A stretch of 64,000 bases of DNA. Origin: Trifolium pratense (taxonomy: Eukaryota > Streptophyta > Magnoliopsida > Fabales > Fabaceae). The translations under genes were made by a program, and so were the position numbers. Location of the stretch: contig NC_060065.1 in assembly GCF_020283565.1 (NCBI RefSeq), positions 19,382,866-19,446,865 of the forward strand. The letters run 5' to 3'. The notes under the pieces were generated by a model, which did no database searches, was not told the origin of the DNA, and worked only from the letters and a program-made list of their open reading frames with translations. Positions 46,401-57,598 of the stretch are shown in pieces; position 1 is the stretch's first letter; each line of letters begins with the position of its first letter.

Positions 46401-46817
46401 ATAGAATAAATAAATTACGAAAACAAAAACATGATTAAAACTACATGTTTTTCCACAACATTCCTTTTAAAGGAAATAAAAAAAATCATCGTCTATTACT
46501 AAATTGTATGGTTTGATAGTTGATACTATTAGTTTGTATTTCTAGTTTTGAAAGAAACAATAAGCTAATCATATCTTTTACATACAATTTTGAATTAACA
46601 ATTATAAAAGGAGGAACAGTGGCTAACACAACAAGATAAAATGAAAAAGAAGCTTCATGTACACACATACCTCTTCGTGCCGACACTATACACATGAATC
46701 ACGATTGCTGGATAAATATGAAAGCATACCACGATTGCTGGATAAATAAATCCTTGCGGACGTTGTTGAAGCCCCAAAGAATAGTAAATATATCGGTAGA
46801 GTTTCGTGCTGATAACG

Positions 46818-47014
46818 TGTTATAAAACTATGTATAAACAATAGGAATAATAGGGAAGAATAAAGAGAAAGGGAGAAGAGAGGAGAATAATATAGTGTGT
46901 ATTATACTTAAGTGTGTCATTTACATGATACATGAGTTCTATTTATAAGTAAATGTAATGGGCCAATAACATGGGCCTAGAACCTATATGGACATCCACT
47001 AAATATTCATAACA
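46818..47014 (-). repeat. LTR of the copia-derived element (5' LTR in element orientation)
   Basis: It is 197 bp and nearly identical to 41223-41419. On the minus strand it carries TATAAATAG and is followed by the primer-binding-like CGTTATCAGCACGA. Confidence 0.92.
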
Positions 47015-48300
47015 ATTATGATTTAATTATTAAAATTTTTATGATAACTTTAAATTTTTTTAAATATTATTTCACAATTAAGATCATTAATGTTATCGAA
47101 CAACATGACATTTTTTTTTTGTTTTCACCACAAATTTAATCGGATTCAATGGTCAATTTTGGCATATTGAACAACGTGACATTACTCATATATTAAACTG
47201 TTATAATTTGATAAAAAAAATTAGGGTCATGCTAAATGGTATCCTAGAATTAAGGATAAAAAATAGAAACAAAAGTAAAAATTTTCAATAATTTTTATTT
47301 TTTTAACATTTCAATGTATTGAATACACTATTTTTAAAAATATATTACCATTTTTATTTTCTTAACCATCACATAATAACAATATTTAACATTTTCATCC
47401 GCCATCTACTCAGTATCTCCGCCACTCAACTTCATCTCTCTTCTAAAATTTCTTTCTACCTTAGAAACAAAGAAAGATTTTTTTATATTATTATTATTAT
47501 ATTGTAAAAATATATATTCATATTATTATTATTATTATTATTGCAGAAAGAGAGATTAACCTGATAGATTTAATAATTAATTTACCAATTAATTACATAC
47601 AAGTCATGCTCTTATACAAATAGTGCGGAAGCTAGATTGAACAAAAAGAGCATGCATATGTAAACTGAATCTACGACATGTCAATTGATTAGAGATATCA
47701 GAAATACCTGGATCCATTGAGAAAGTCCTTTAGCAATAGTCCTGAAACATGAAAGGTTAGACGAGCAACACGTACTCGTTGGCTAGTGTGGTTCTTCCTC
47801 AACCGGTACTCCTTATGCCTTGAATTCTCTTCAGATGGGGAGAAGATGTTATTTTGCTTGTGTACGGTATGTTGGGGATCATAGCCTATATATAGAGTGA
47901 TGTCCAGTTAGGGTTCCCATTATTCCGTAATTGGCCATCCGACATCCACTCATATTTTCGTCCATATCCACTAATTAGTTCATTAATTAATATCTTAATA
48001 GAAATTCATTTATCCTTTTAACTTTATCTGATCACTTATCAACTAAGACTCTTATTATGATAAATAGCTAATATAATTAATTTAAATATAAATACCCAAA
48101 TAACAATTATTAAAATATAATAATTAAATATAAAATATTCCAACATAACACTCATTTTCCAAAGCAAATCTGAGCAGGCTTTTGCAAGACAAGGGAGAGT
48201 AGATTTTTTCTTTTTGAGAAAAGACAAGAGTATATTTATATGCAACAAAATGACCATGTTAATGTTACATAAAATCTCATTCTCAAGTTATCTATCTTCT
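47015..48300. other. Gene-free AT-rich stretch with ATT microsatellite
   Basis: An (ATT)n run lies at 47485-47542. At 47580-47960 a less AT-rich block with TATATATAG may be LTR-derived, but no partner was found. No gene is visible. Confidence 0.4.
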
Positions 48301-48329
48301 TCAATTTTCCAGAAACATGTTGGCAGAAT

Positions 48330-48510
48330 CACGTGAAGTGAATAACACGTGTTCTCTATTAATTGCGTGCATGACATTCGCCACTATTACGTGTCCACGG
48401 AACAAAACCAATGAGTTAACTCACCCTTACCATCTCAACATTTCACACGTCATCATTACACGTGGCAAAATATGGTACTACCATTCCCACAGTAATATTT
48501 TCACACGTGT
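48330..48510 (+). promoter_or_regulatory. Cluster of ABRE/G-box motifs upstream of the 134-residue gene
   Basis: CACGTG cores stand at 48330-48335, 48346-48351, 48459-48464 (in CACGTGGC, a full ABRE) and 48504-48509 (in ACACGTGTCAC). ACGTGTC stands at 48389-48395 and ACACGTCA at 48446-48453. Six ACGT elements in 180 bp, ending 140 bp before the ATG, is far above chance in DNA this AT-rich. Such clusters bind bZIP factors of the ABA/dehydration response and also bHLH factors such as PIFs. Confidence 0.75.
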
Positions 48511-48649
48511 CACATGAAATTTATTTATATTATCTTTTTTTTTTATCGTTTATAAAACTTAGCAAAAATCAAAGTCCAATCTAAAACCCATAGCTTGAAA
48601 TACAAGAGAGAACAAGAAGTATTTGTTTTCAGAGAAAGTGATAGCAAAA

Positions 48650-49957
48650 ATGGTGACTACTGAGGTACCAATTCTCTCTAGAATTGATCGTTTGGATAAC
48701 ATGGTAAGTATCCCATCTTAATGCAATATAATTATAAACTTTATATTTTTCTTTACCAATTAAGCCTTATATTTGCATATACAGTATATGACGTAACTAA
48801 AACAAAACAAACAAAATTTAAGGTGTTGATCGAACTTTATTTTGTATGATTCTTAGCGGATAAAAATTAATTTTTAGATAATTTGTAGTGGGATAGGAAT
48901 TTCAGTTTTTGGTCGGTGGTCGTCTCTTAACTCTCAGTTTATTTATTTCTAAGAACAATTTTAAAATCAAATATAATATAACTAAAATTGTCATTTTAGT
49001 ACCTTGTTTTAACCAAACACACATCATAAGTATATAGAGTATAATTTGATTTTGTCAATTGCCACTTCAAACATCATTTACCTACAAACAAGGAATGCTA
49101 ACATGAGACTTAGGGAACTTTTTCCATAGACCTTATAAATTAATTATTCAAACCGACTTATCAATATTTTGCTAGGGAAGACGGATATAATATTACATTA
49201 AATTGTTCACTACACGTATTTCATGTTACAAATATTTGAACCCTTTTGAAAGGAAAATGGTAATTTTGCTTCTTAACGTGTTAGATGCGGTTTATAGTCA
49301 TGTATCAAAATTTTAATTATAGAGTTTTACTAATATCAATTTTTTGTTGGACTTTATTTATTTCACGCTTGAACTCTGAACTATCAGACCTTTTTTTTAA
49401 TAAAACATGTGTCATGATAAATTTAAGACACTGTTTTAGTATTTTCCTTAAATATATTGTTATGTTAGAAATTTTATTCTAAACTTTTTTATTATATAGT
49501 TGAGGCAATTAGAGAAAATTAGAGGGTACGACCGATCTCCAAAGAGCTCGTGTGCATCCACTCCAACAAGTGGAAGTGATGGACGTGTTTCATCCGTTGA
49601 TTTCTCCCCAAAGAGTTTGGAGAAGCACTGCCGTCCGATCGAGATTGTCATAATGGAAACCGAAGTCAAAGGAACGTTGATTGAGAGGCTCAATCAAGTT
49701 GAGGATCGGATGCTAAAGGTTTGTCCACGTGTGTTATTATAGACCTTTAGATGTTATGGTGTAGTATATGTTAATGTGATATATTAGGTTAGGTCTAATG
49801 TATTTTATGAAACTTTGTTTTGTAGCTAGAGGAAGATTGGATGGCAGAAAGGAAGAAAGAAGAGGAGAAGAAAATTGTTAAGAGGCCAAAAAAGGGTTTG
49901 AAACAACTTGTGAAGGAATGTGTGATCAAATCAAGAAGAGAAAATGATAAGGAATAA
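48650..49957 (+). CDS. Plant-specific protein of 134 residues with coiled-coil tail, three exons
   Basis: Exons 48650-48703, 49500-49718 and 49826-49957 all join in phase 0 with GT-AG borders. The protein starts MVTTEVPILSRIDRLDNM, continues with LRQLEKIRG, a Ser-rich SPKSSCASTPTSGSDG, the well-kept VDFSPKSLEKHCRPIE and ETEVKGTLIERLNQVEDRML, and ends in a Lys/Glu-rich helix with KKGLKQLVKECV. I recall a small plant family with this order that has no assigned function. Heptad-like Leu spacing in both helical parts suggests a coiled coil, and the basic tail suggests nuclear or nucleic-acid contact; both are inference. The start is chosen because it opens the conserved block and lies behind an ABRE-rich promoter. 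It is probably induced by abscisic acid or stress, judged from that promoter only. Confidence 0.8.
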
Positions 49958-50299
49958 GAAGAAGCATGAATTAATGAATTATGAGTATGTGTATGTGTAT
50001 GACCACTATAATTTGTATAGTGTTTACTCTAGTGAACGAACATTTTCAGATACGGTTTAACGTTTTATTAATTTTTTTTTTTTGTCTTGGCAATGCAATG
50101 AAATTCAACTAATATATAATTGTATATAATTGTGAGATCCCGGATTCAAACTCGGATCACGACGTTCGGTCTAATAATTTCGATATTTTTACCGGTTCAG
50201 CTAGGATTTATGGGACAACATAAATTGGTCATACCTATTATTATGGGACAACATTTTATTAAATTTTGAATTAACAAAATGTCATGCCTGCTATTACTT

Positions 50300-50470
50300 A
50301 TAATGTTTGTATGCAACTTACAATAAATTGGTCCAAATGGTAAGTTCTCTTAAGTATATTTGGTTAGAGATTTGATTTTTGTTATAATGTTGTATGCAAC
50401 TTATAATAAATTGGTCCAAATGGTTAAGTTTAAGTATAAGTATATTTGGTTAGAGATTTGATTTTTGGAT
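50300..50470. repeat. Tandem duplication of about 85 bp
   Basis: TATGCAACTTA(C/T)AATAAATTGG to TTGGTTAGAGATTTGATTTT occurs twice, starting at about 50310 and 50391, with few changes. Confidence 0.8.
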
Positions 50471-50563
50471 CACAAATTCTCCCAATTAGAGATTAATTAC
50501 TGTTAAGGGCCTGCATGGTTTTTTAATGTCAACCACAATTCCATCAACATCTCCATCCCAAAT

Positions 50564-51235
50564 GTGTATTCATTTACAATGATGAAAACATTCCCCCAAC
50601 TGTTTGATGAAATGCCAAAGTTTCACACAGCTGTTTTGGTAGCCATGACTACTGCTAGTCCTGTTGTCCATAACCCAATTTCATTGGCTGAGTTGGCTAT
50701 TGATACTACAACAACAATAGGAGGCCAAACTTTGAAGGAATTTAATCAAGTAGAGGCTTGTTTAATTGCAAAGAAGAATTCAATCCAACATGTGCTGGAG
50801 GCTGTTGAGTATGGAAAATCAAAGATATGCAATATGATGGTTTAGTATGAGCTATGAAGCACGAACACAGAAACGGATACTGGACACGACACGGATATTG
50901 ACACGTCGAGGTTGATAATAATGTCGAGGTTAATAATAACCTGAGAAAATGACACAATTCAACTTAATTATAAGTGTCGGTGTCGCCTGTGTCCGACATC
51001 GGGACATGCGAGAAGTGTCGTGTCGGTGTCGCGTGTCTCTGACACCGGGACATGCCTAATCCGAGAAGTGTCCGTGCTTAGTATGAGTGGTAAACATATT
51101 CAAAATTTGAAATGGTCATTGGATGCCTTGATTAAAGTCTCGAATTATCGAATCATGAATGTAACTGAACCATTACTAGATGGAGTATGCATCAAAGTTC
51201 CAAAAGTCATGCCACCTGAACCACTATTGGAGTGA
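50564..51235 (+). pseudogene. Unrecognised gene relic split by a MULE-like MITE
   Basis: A frame at 50564-50845 (SPVVHNPISLAELAIDTTTT, VEACLIAKKNSIQHVLEAVE) and one at 51084-51235 (KHIQNLKWSLDALIKVSNYR, ending MPPEPLLE) look protein-like. They are separated by a 227-bp MITE at 50851. Even with the MITE taken out, the frames do not join without a stop and a shift, so the gene was already broken or the pieces are separate. I do not recognise the family. Confidence 0.35.
50851..51077. mobile_element. GAAGCAC-type MITE with 10-bp target duplication (MULE-like)
   Basis: A 227-bp element has CTATGAAGCACGAACAC at the left and GTGTCCGTGC at the right, so GCAC-GGACAC ends face each other. TTAGTATGAG stands on both sides (50841-50850 and 51078-51087). 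A 9-10 bp duplication is typical of Mutator-like elements. GTGTCGGTGTCGC units fill the right half. Relatives lie at 33985 and 57961. Confidence 0.8.
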
Positions 51236-52032
51236 TCTTTTTCATGATGCTTGTAGTTCTATTTTAGCAAGTATTCACTGCTATTTTGATGACAATGCAG
51301 GGGTGAAAATAAACATACCATTGGAGAGTTATTTATTGTATGAGCACTAATAGAGTGTATCATGGAAATTATTTCGTCTCTGTGACTTCTACAAATTTGG
51401 TTGCTGTGAGTGGTTGAGAAAGTATCCTTTAAGTGAAGAACTAGTCACTGAATTGGGGAGACAAAGGAAGTTCAGCCATTACATTTATGCTTTGTTGTGT
51501 TTTCAATCACCTCATTGGTATCAGTATGGTGGCAATCCAAATTTTTTTGAATGACAAATTCAAGGTACAATGGCTGCCTAGTAAAATTACTTGTGATTCA
51601 CTCTATTAGAAAAGTTTTGAATAAACCAGTTCAACTCCAAGGGGCCTCAATGATTCACTCTATTACATCCTCTCCTAATTCTAATTTTCTCAGGTTTCTC
51701 CAACTGCTTTTGCATAGGAAAATGATCCTATCCTTCGCGGAAAATCGATATTCAAATTTGATACTGAAAATTCTGCTCTTAAATATGTTACTGCTAAGTT
51801 TAGATATTGCAATGTCACTGTCTGTATCCAACTTTGGTCGAAGGGAGAGCTAGAAAGCAATTTCAACTAATGATTTGATATTCTACATCAGAATAATGCT
51901 ATGGCAAATAATAGACTAATAACATAACAATTAACTCATTGATGAACGAGTAAATACTATTAATCATTAAACAATTATTGTAATTCATTGAACAAGTGCA
52001 CACCAAGCAAAATACATTATGTGGTAATTTGT

Positions 52033-52962
52033 TTAAAATCCATATCTTGGTTGGTAAAAGGAATCCAAAGTTCCACATTGTTGTTCGATTTCAGATAAAA
52101 AGCAAAAATCTTGGCATTCAAACATATAAGGTTGCTTAACCCAACCATCACCATTATTTAGTTTATTGACTGCCCAATCATCAAAATCCTCAAGCTGAGT
52201 AGCCCATTCCTGATCAGATTTATCCACTAGATCATCCAACTTTCCAAATTCATGTTGCATTTGAGGAATGCTATGCATCACATCTTGACTTGAATGTGAA
52301 TGGGAGGATAAATCATTCTCCTGAGCCATTATTTCATCCCACTCCATAAGATCACTGAAATCAATCATCTCACTGATATCAATGAGGGGGTTTATCAGAT
52401 CATCAGGTTGACTTGATAGTGGAGATGCAACATTCTCTGAAGCCACATTTTGCATCGGAGCAGTATTTTGCATGAAATTGGTTTCATCACTTTGTTGCAT
52501 ATTTTTCACCATGTTGATTCTTTGATTACAGGCTTGAATCTTCAGATCTACAATATCAACGAAACTTCTGAGTTGCTCCATTTCCAAGTTATTGAAAGGT
52601 CGACCCCATGTTGGATATTTGTTCATCGCGATCTTTTTGCGCACGTTCAAAATCTCAGCTTCAACCATATTCTTCTTATTTGCAAAATAGTCTTGCATAT
52701 CAAATTTCTTTGGAGTCGTCTCAATCTTTTGTTGCTCATATTTTGTAAGCATGGATTGTAGAGTTGAGAAGTCTTGTGGCCAAGTCATTGGTTTACTATC
52801 ACCATCACCATCGCACACAATTAAGCAAACTTCAACTCTAAAGTTTTTAGAAAATTTAGACACTTTTTTTGTTAATCCTTTCCTTCTCTGAATGAAAGAT
52901 GATTTCCGAATTTTCTCATTTTGAATGTGTTTCAAGGTAACTTTTCCACCACCACGACCCAT
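52033..52962 (-). CDS. Type I MADS-box transcription factor, M-gamma (AGL80-like)
   Basis: A single coding exon gives 309 residues. The MADS domain is at residues 1-60: MGRGGGKVTLKHIQNEKIRK, SSFIQRRKGLTKKVSKFSKN, then RVEVCLIVCDGDGD. The RRKGLTKKV block is well kept, while the region after it has lost the usual L-C-D/G-I pattern. WPQDFSTLQSMLTKYEQ follows, as M-gamma proteins have W-P with a helix there. No K domain is present. The C-terminal part is acidic and Gln/Asp-rich. Type I proteins of this class act as nuclear dimers in female gametophyte and endosperm. The start at 52962 is chosen because MGRG opens the domain. An upstream in-frame ATG adds 12 residues but lies in the presumed leader intron. 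Confidence 0.88.
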   Translation of the reverse strand: MGRGGGKVTLKHIQNEKIRKSSFIQRRKGLTKKVSKFSKNFRVEVCLIVCDGDGDSKPMTWPQDFSTLQSMLTKYEQQKIETTPKKFDMQDYFANKKNMVEAEILNVRKKIAMNKYPTWGRPFNNLEMEQLRSFVDIVDLKIQACNQRINMVKNMQQSDETNFMQNTAPMQNVASENVASPLSSQPDDLINPLIDISEMIDFSDLMEWDEIMAQENDLSSHSHSSQDVMHSIPQMQHEFGKLDDLVDKSDQEWATQLEDFDDWAVNKLNNGDGWVKQPYMFECQDFCFLSEIEQQCGTLDSFYQPRYGF

Positions 52963-52964
52963 TT

Positions 52965-53870
52965 CTACAAATTCAAATATAAAAGTTATCAATAACAAAA
53001 CCTTCTTAGTGGAAAAAATAAAAATAAACTTATCTTAAACTTAAATTCTTTAACTGCACATCATACACATAAAAATTAGTTGACAAATTTTAGCATGTCC
53101 TCATGATTACAATAGTAACAATAACAATGATGATGCCGTTCTTGTTGAAACATTTGAAGCGAAATATTTGTCACAAATATTTAAAATAAAATAAAAAAAA
53201 ACTTTCTTTTCATGTGAATTTAATTCTATAACATGTAATACATGGTTTACATACATAAGTTAAACAATAAAAAATAACTTGGTCTGATATCATATAGTTT
53301 GACACAAAGCATTTATAAACAACAACAATAATAAATCTTTTTCAAAATGAAATAAGTAATACCATAATCTTAATTAAATATCTTGAAAATATAGTATACT
53401 AGTTGATAAAAGTTTCTCAACGGTTGATCTCTCACACTATGTGATTAATAAAAGTTTCAAGCAAAAGACAATGTTAGAGTTAGTTAACGAAAGAGAGATT
53501 AATTTATAAATCCAAAAGGTTTTCTTTTTGACAAGATTCACCATAACATTATTAACATCTAAAAAGGTTGTTTAACTTTAACATGAAAATTTTATCAAAA
53601 ACAAACTTAATTTAACATGAAGATCCACACAAAAGTTCAATTACGTACAATAACGAATAAGAAAACATTTCATACAATACAAAAAAAATTCATAGAAAAA
53701 GAAAAACAAAGAAAGAAAAAACATGTAGCAAAGAGTGATTACCTGTTGCAGTGATTATTGATCTTGATCTCTCAAACAAAAAATGTGATATTATTATGTT
53801 GTAATAATGGAAGAGAGAAAAAAAGAAAGTAGTAATGTAATGTTTGAGACACAAGAGGTGAATTTATAAC
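52965..53870 (-). promoter_or_regulatory. Leader intron and core promoter of the MADS-box gene
   Basis: On the minus strand an acceptor TTTGTAG stands 2 bases before the ATG. A donor stands at CTGCAACAG followed by GTAATC at about 53752. The leader exon would then run from about 53835 to 53752. A TATA-like TTATAAATT lies at 53860-53868. The intron of about 0.8 kb is AT-rich and has no other feature. Confidence 0.55.
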
Positions 53871-54779
53871 ATGCAGTATTGTGAAAATTTTCTGACCGTT
53901 GGAAATAAATGCTGATAGATAGATTACCGTATCTTTGTCTAATTGATTTACTTGTGTTAAAAGATTTGTTTTTTTTCTATAACAAAAAAATTATCTTATT
54001 TTGTGTTAAAAGATTTACTCTTTTAAAAAAAAAGATTTACCCTTTTTTTTCTATAACAAAATTTTTTCATATTTTTTTCGTTACTTCGATCAAACTAATA
54101 CAGTTATTATTATTATATCTATGCTAAATCTTCTTCTTCCAAGATATCTACACTAATCTTGTTACCAAAACAAAATTTTTATAACACATCTAAAATCTTG
54201 TTCTTTGAGTTTAAAAGTCTCAGTTTTTTTTTTAAGAAGTTAAAAATATATCGATAAGGTTACCTTAGCACAAGACGTGCCAACATAACGGAAATATTAC
54301 AAGATAAAAACTATCTAACATTAAAGAGTATAAGCATAGAAGATTAACAACATTGTAGAGAATTTTTATCATCTATAAAGATAATCTTTTGCCGAAATAA
54401 ATAACTATTTCTTACCAATAGCATGTCAACCAAATAATATTGAATATGTCATTCTCAAACTTGATATTATTAGCTAGACCACAAAATTGTGGAACATGGT
54501 CAAGGGGTGAATTTGATATGGTGCTATGAACACCTAACCGAACTAGAATACGACCTTACGCTTTACTAAAAATTGGGCATTCAAAAAACATGTGATTCAA
54601 ATTTTCAGCATAAGAGCAGCCCGCCACACACACAAGGGATGACTCCGCAACACTACCACGCCTGAATAAATAATATCACTTATTAGTGGAATTAAAGTAT
54701 TTATCTGTGTTAAAAAATATTGAAAAAAACATTAAAAAAAAAAATAACAATTGGAAATCTTTGAATTTTATTTTCCTGA

Positions 54780-55100
54780 TTGGACGTCGTAGCAAATCCT
54801 GTATTTTCTTGTAGTGCCTAGTTACAAAGGCTCTATTTGGTAAAAAAAATAGCGTTAGCTACAAATTTGTTGTGAATTAGCTGTCGTATAAGGCATAGCA
54901 TGGATTGGGTGGCAAATCACCTATAAAAACATTTCCTAGCAACTAATATATAGAATATCCTAGCTAGTTCCCAATTAAGGCCTAGTTAAATAATGTTCAC
55001 ATGTTTATGTTTCCTAACTAAATCGCTAGGATATTTCACAACAATTTCACAATAAATCTCTAGCTACTCATTCCTAGCGATTTCGCAGCCAAATCCAAGC
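54780..55100. mobile_element. CACTA transposon end with subterminal repeats
   Basis: TTTTCTTGTAGTG at 54806-54818 is the inverse of the classical CACTACAAGAAAA terminus. It is preceded by GGACGTCGTAGCAAATCC. To its right, until about 55090, motifs such as TAGCAAC, CCTAGCTAG, TCGCTAGG and CTAGCGATTTCGC form a dense subterminal repeat region. The orientation of this end is the same as that at 60175, so the two do not make one simple element. Confidence 0.6.
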
Positions 55101-55414
55101 TTTTTTTAAAAAAAATTATAAAATGCTTATTATGAATTCATGTCCAAAATTCAAGGTAATTATAAATTATTTATCATCTATTAAAAAATCGAAATAAGCC
55201 TAATTAAATGAACATGATTTACAACTACAAGACTAAATTTTACGCATAACAAAGTAACTAAACACATGTTAGCATTATATAAGTAATCAAGTATATCTTC
55301 CAACTTTGTCAAAACTAAAAAAACCTAAAGAAAATGAAGACATAATATTCTCACCTTTACAAATGAAATCAAAGTACAAAAACCTTTAAAAGCTTTTATT
55401 AGCAAAACTGTACC

Positions 55415-55779
55415 TAGAACCATAGCTCCATCATTTGGTCTTTCATATCCCTCTCCTTCCTTCAAGATCTTCTTAAGGACCTTCTTATCCTTAGTAATGT
55501 CAGATACAATCCTCCACGAGACCAACCCAAGATCCATTTGGAGCGAAGCATTGGGAGGCACAACACCATCATCTCCTGATGAAGGTTTTCCACTCTCACC
55601 AAATGCATCTGCAGAACTTAAAAAACTCAATAAACTACTTATACAAGCAAAACATGTATCAACATAATTCTAATAATAACAACAAAAACTTGACTTACAT
55701 TCTGGCTTAATATTCAAGAGAACTTTCTCTCCCTTCTTCATTGTTTTTACAGCCTTAGCCAAAGCAGGACAGAAATAAC
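55415..55779 (-). pseudogene. FKBP62/ROF1-like immunophilin fragment, two exons
   Basis: Exons 55699-55779 and about 55415-55608 join in phase. The first reads YFCPALAKAVKTMKKGEKVL, the second AFGESGKP, VPPNASLQMDLGLVSWRIVS and ILKEGEGYERPND. These are consecutive parts of plant FKBP-type peptidyl-prolyl isomerases of the ROF1/FKBP62 class, where the end of the second FK506-binding domain meets the third. After GAMVLG the match is lost. The domains before and after, including TPR repeats, are absent. The exon-intron structure was copied with the exons, so this is a DNA-level copy, not a retrocopy. Confidence 0.8.
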
Positions 55780-56341
55780 CTGTATCAAAGACATATACAT
55801 GATTAGTTAATCATCCGATATCCGAACACAACTGCTTTATACTGGACAAAATTCAAAGGTACTAGTTGGTGAGGCACTAGTAGGATCATCAAAACTAAAA
55901 AATAGAATAGCTTCATCAAAGATTCGAAAACAAAACAAAGCAGTCATCTTGCCTTGCCACAATTGTATGGTAGCAGAGGAAATTAATTCCAGGATAGAAT
56001 ATCAAGCCTTACGCAGAGAAAACACAAGGCAACGGCGTAAAATAACCCCATTCTGCCAACAAATTAGAAGCCTCACTTTCTAAACCCTCGTAAAGACCCT
56101 CTCCAAAAGTTTCAGAAGTATTCACTTTGGTCATTCATTAATGTGGTTACAAAACTCACAAAAGTTCAGTCCCACATGGCAGCACATATGCAAGAAAAAG
56201 CTCAGTCATCAATTTGAGGAAACTATTTGAGTCAAGTCTAGATTTACAAAATTGAGAACCTATTCAAACAAAGAAACTATAATGCACTTACGATCAATTA
56301 TGAGTACCAAAATATGTCCCTGACTGCAGTAATAAAATATT

Positions 56342-56424
56342 CACCTGGTATAACTGCAGGAATTTTCCTCTCTCCAGGTACAACATCACAACCGTTTAAC
56401 TCATCCAGCGGTTGAAATTCAGTC
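56342..56424 (-). other. Short exon-like frame, unrecognised
   Basis: On the minus strand FQPLDELNGCDVVPGERKIP followed by AVIP ends at a GT donor at about 56342. It looks like one more copied exon of an unknown gene in the chimeric cluster. Confidence 0.3.
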
Positions 56425-56748
56425 TCTCACAAGTGAGACATATAAGTGGCTCTCTCATGCTAGAATCCGCCCTACATTATCGGCATAACAAGGACTAATT
56501 ATTATAGACTTTATGATGATATACGCACATTTGTACGACAAATGAAGACTAAGGTCAGACAATTGCATGTGTATAACAATTATTGTAGACTATATGATCT
56601 TTTAAGTACATTTGTACAACAAATGCAGACTAGACAAGTGCATGTGTAAGACAATTAAAGCTCAAATAAATTTCAAATAATTCATCAATACCATAAATTA
56701 CCTATAAGATTACACTTCTATGTATAATTCATCAATACCATAAATTAC

Positions 56749-57303
56749 CTTGAAGAATAATTTTGTAGTGATGAGACAGCAGGTGGAAAGTTACCGACAA
56801 ATTTTACTCGATCACCTGAATTTTACATAAACATCATATAATTAAAGCCTTCAAAATGTCAACTGGCATCAATATTAGAACAAGACATTAGGAATCATAG
56901 ATAGATGCTTATCTATTACTCCCTCCGGTCCGAAATATAAGAGAACATCCACTTTTTAGATACATTGAGAATTCAATGTATCTAGCCTATAATATAGACT
57001 AAATACATTAGATTCTCAATGAATCTAAAAAGTAGACATCCTCTTATATTTAGAACCAGAGGGAGTAGGACACAACAACATACCTTTTTTAAGAGCAGCG
57101 GCTTTTGATGATGCAGTAGAAACCTCTTGTTTCAGCATAGCCTGCGAACTTAAGGTAGAACCACCAACAATTTCAGCATCAACACTAGAAGTGGGTTTCT
57201 TATGATGAAATATAGAAGTCTGGCCACTTCTCTTAGACAAAACAGATGGCCATTCAGGCTTTGAACTTTCTTTGGCAGAATCAACTTCCTTTGATGGTGT
57301 TCC
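56749..57303 (-). pseudogene. AAA-ATPase fragment (DAA1-like family), two exons
   Basis: Exon 57084-57303 reads WPSVLSKRSGQTSIFHHKKP in its middle and ends SSKAAALKKG. It joins in phase to exon 56749-56815, GDRVKFVGNFPPAVSSLQNY. The GDRVKFVG-x-FP and SSLQNYSS words are typical of the region before the ATPase core in a plant P-loop AAA protein family. The expected next exon (R-GPSYG-type) and the Walker motifs are missing. The intron between the two exons has been invaded by a Stowaway MITE at 56919. Confidence 0.65.
56919..57065. mobile_element. Stowaway MITE, well preserved
   Basis: A 147-bp element starts CTCCCTCCGGTCCGAAATAT and ends with the inverse (AGAACCAGAGGGAG). TA stands on both sides, and GATTCATTGAGAAT-like inverse arms lie in the middle. 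It is inserted in the intron of the AAA-ATPase fragment, so it came after the capture or was copied with it. Confidence 0.88.
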
Positions 57304-57598
57304 CTGAAAACAAATTACACATTAACAACAATTACAGATGTATAGTAATAATTATTACGCATGAAACCATCTCGACAGAAGCATGTGACACCAAAAAAGA
57401 TAATGAAGCGAAAGAGTCAAAAGTTCTTAAACTAGAAAGATACAATCTGACAAAACTTTTAACAAATGAAGTTCCAATTATTTAAAGAACTAGAGTGATA
57501 TCGGAAAAAGAACCAGAGTGATAAAACTACAATTTAGAGAAGATACTTATTAAAAACTTGCAGCTGATAAATACAATTTAGAGAAGATATAGAAAATT

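Larger units (their letters stand above)
41223..47014 (-). mobile_element. Structurally intact LTR retrotransposon with dead copia interior
   Basis: Two 197-bp LTRs (41223-41419 and 46818-47014) begin TGTTATAAAAC and end TTCATAACA, and they differ at one base. ATTAT flanks both sides as a 5-bp target duplication. The element is read on the minus strand. A primer-binding-like CGTTATCAGCACGA lies next to the right LTR, a polypurine tract CCAAGGGGGAG next to the left LTR, and a TATAAATAG box on the minus strand of the LTR. Between them, pol is only a relic. A block recalling VYVPIAP and LVFPILGG (integrase end) lies at 43170-43420, and NAPIKMDVPVGQ, the linker before reverse transcriptase, lies near 42960-43030. 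Stops interrupt everything. The 44.7-46.4 kb part is a non-coding leader rich in small palindromes. It must have moved using proteins of another element. Confidence 0.88.
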
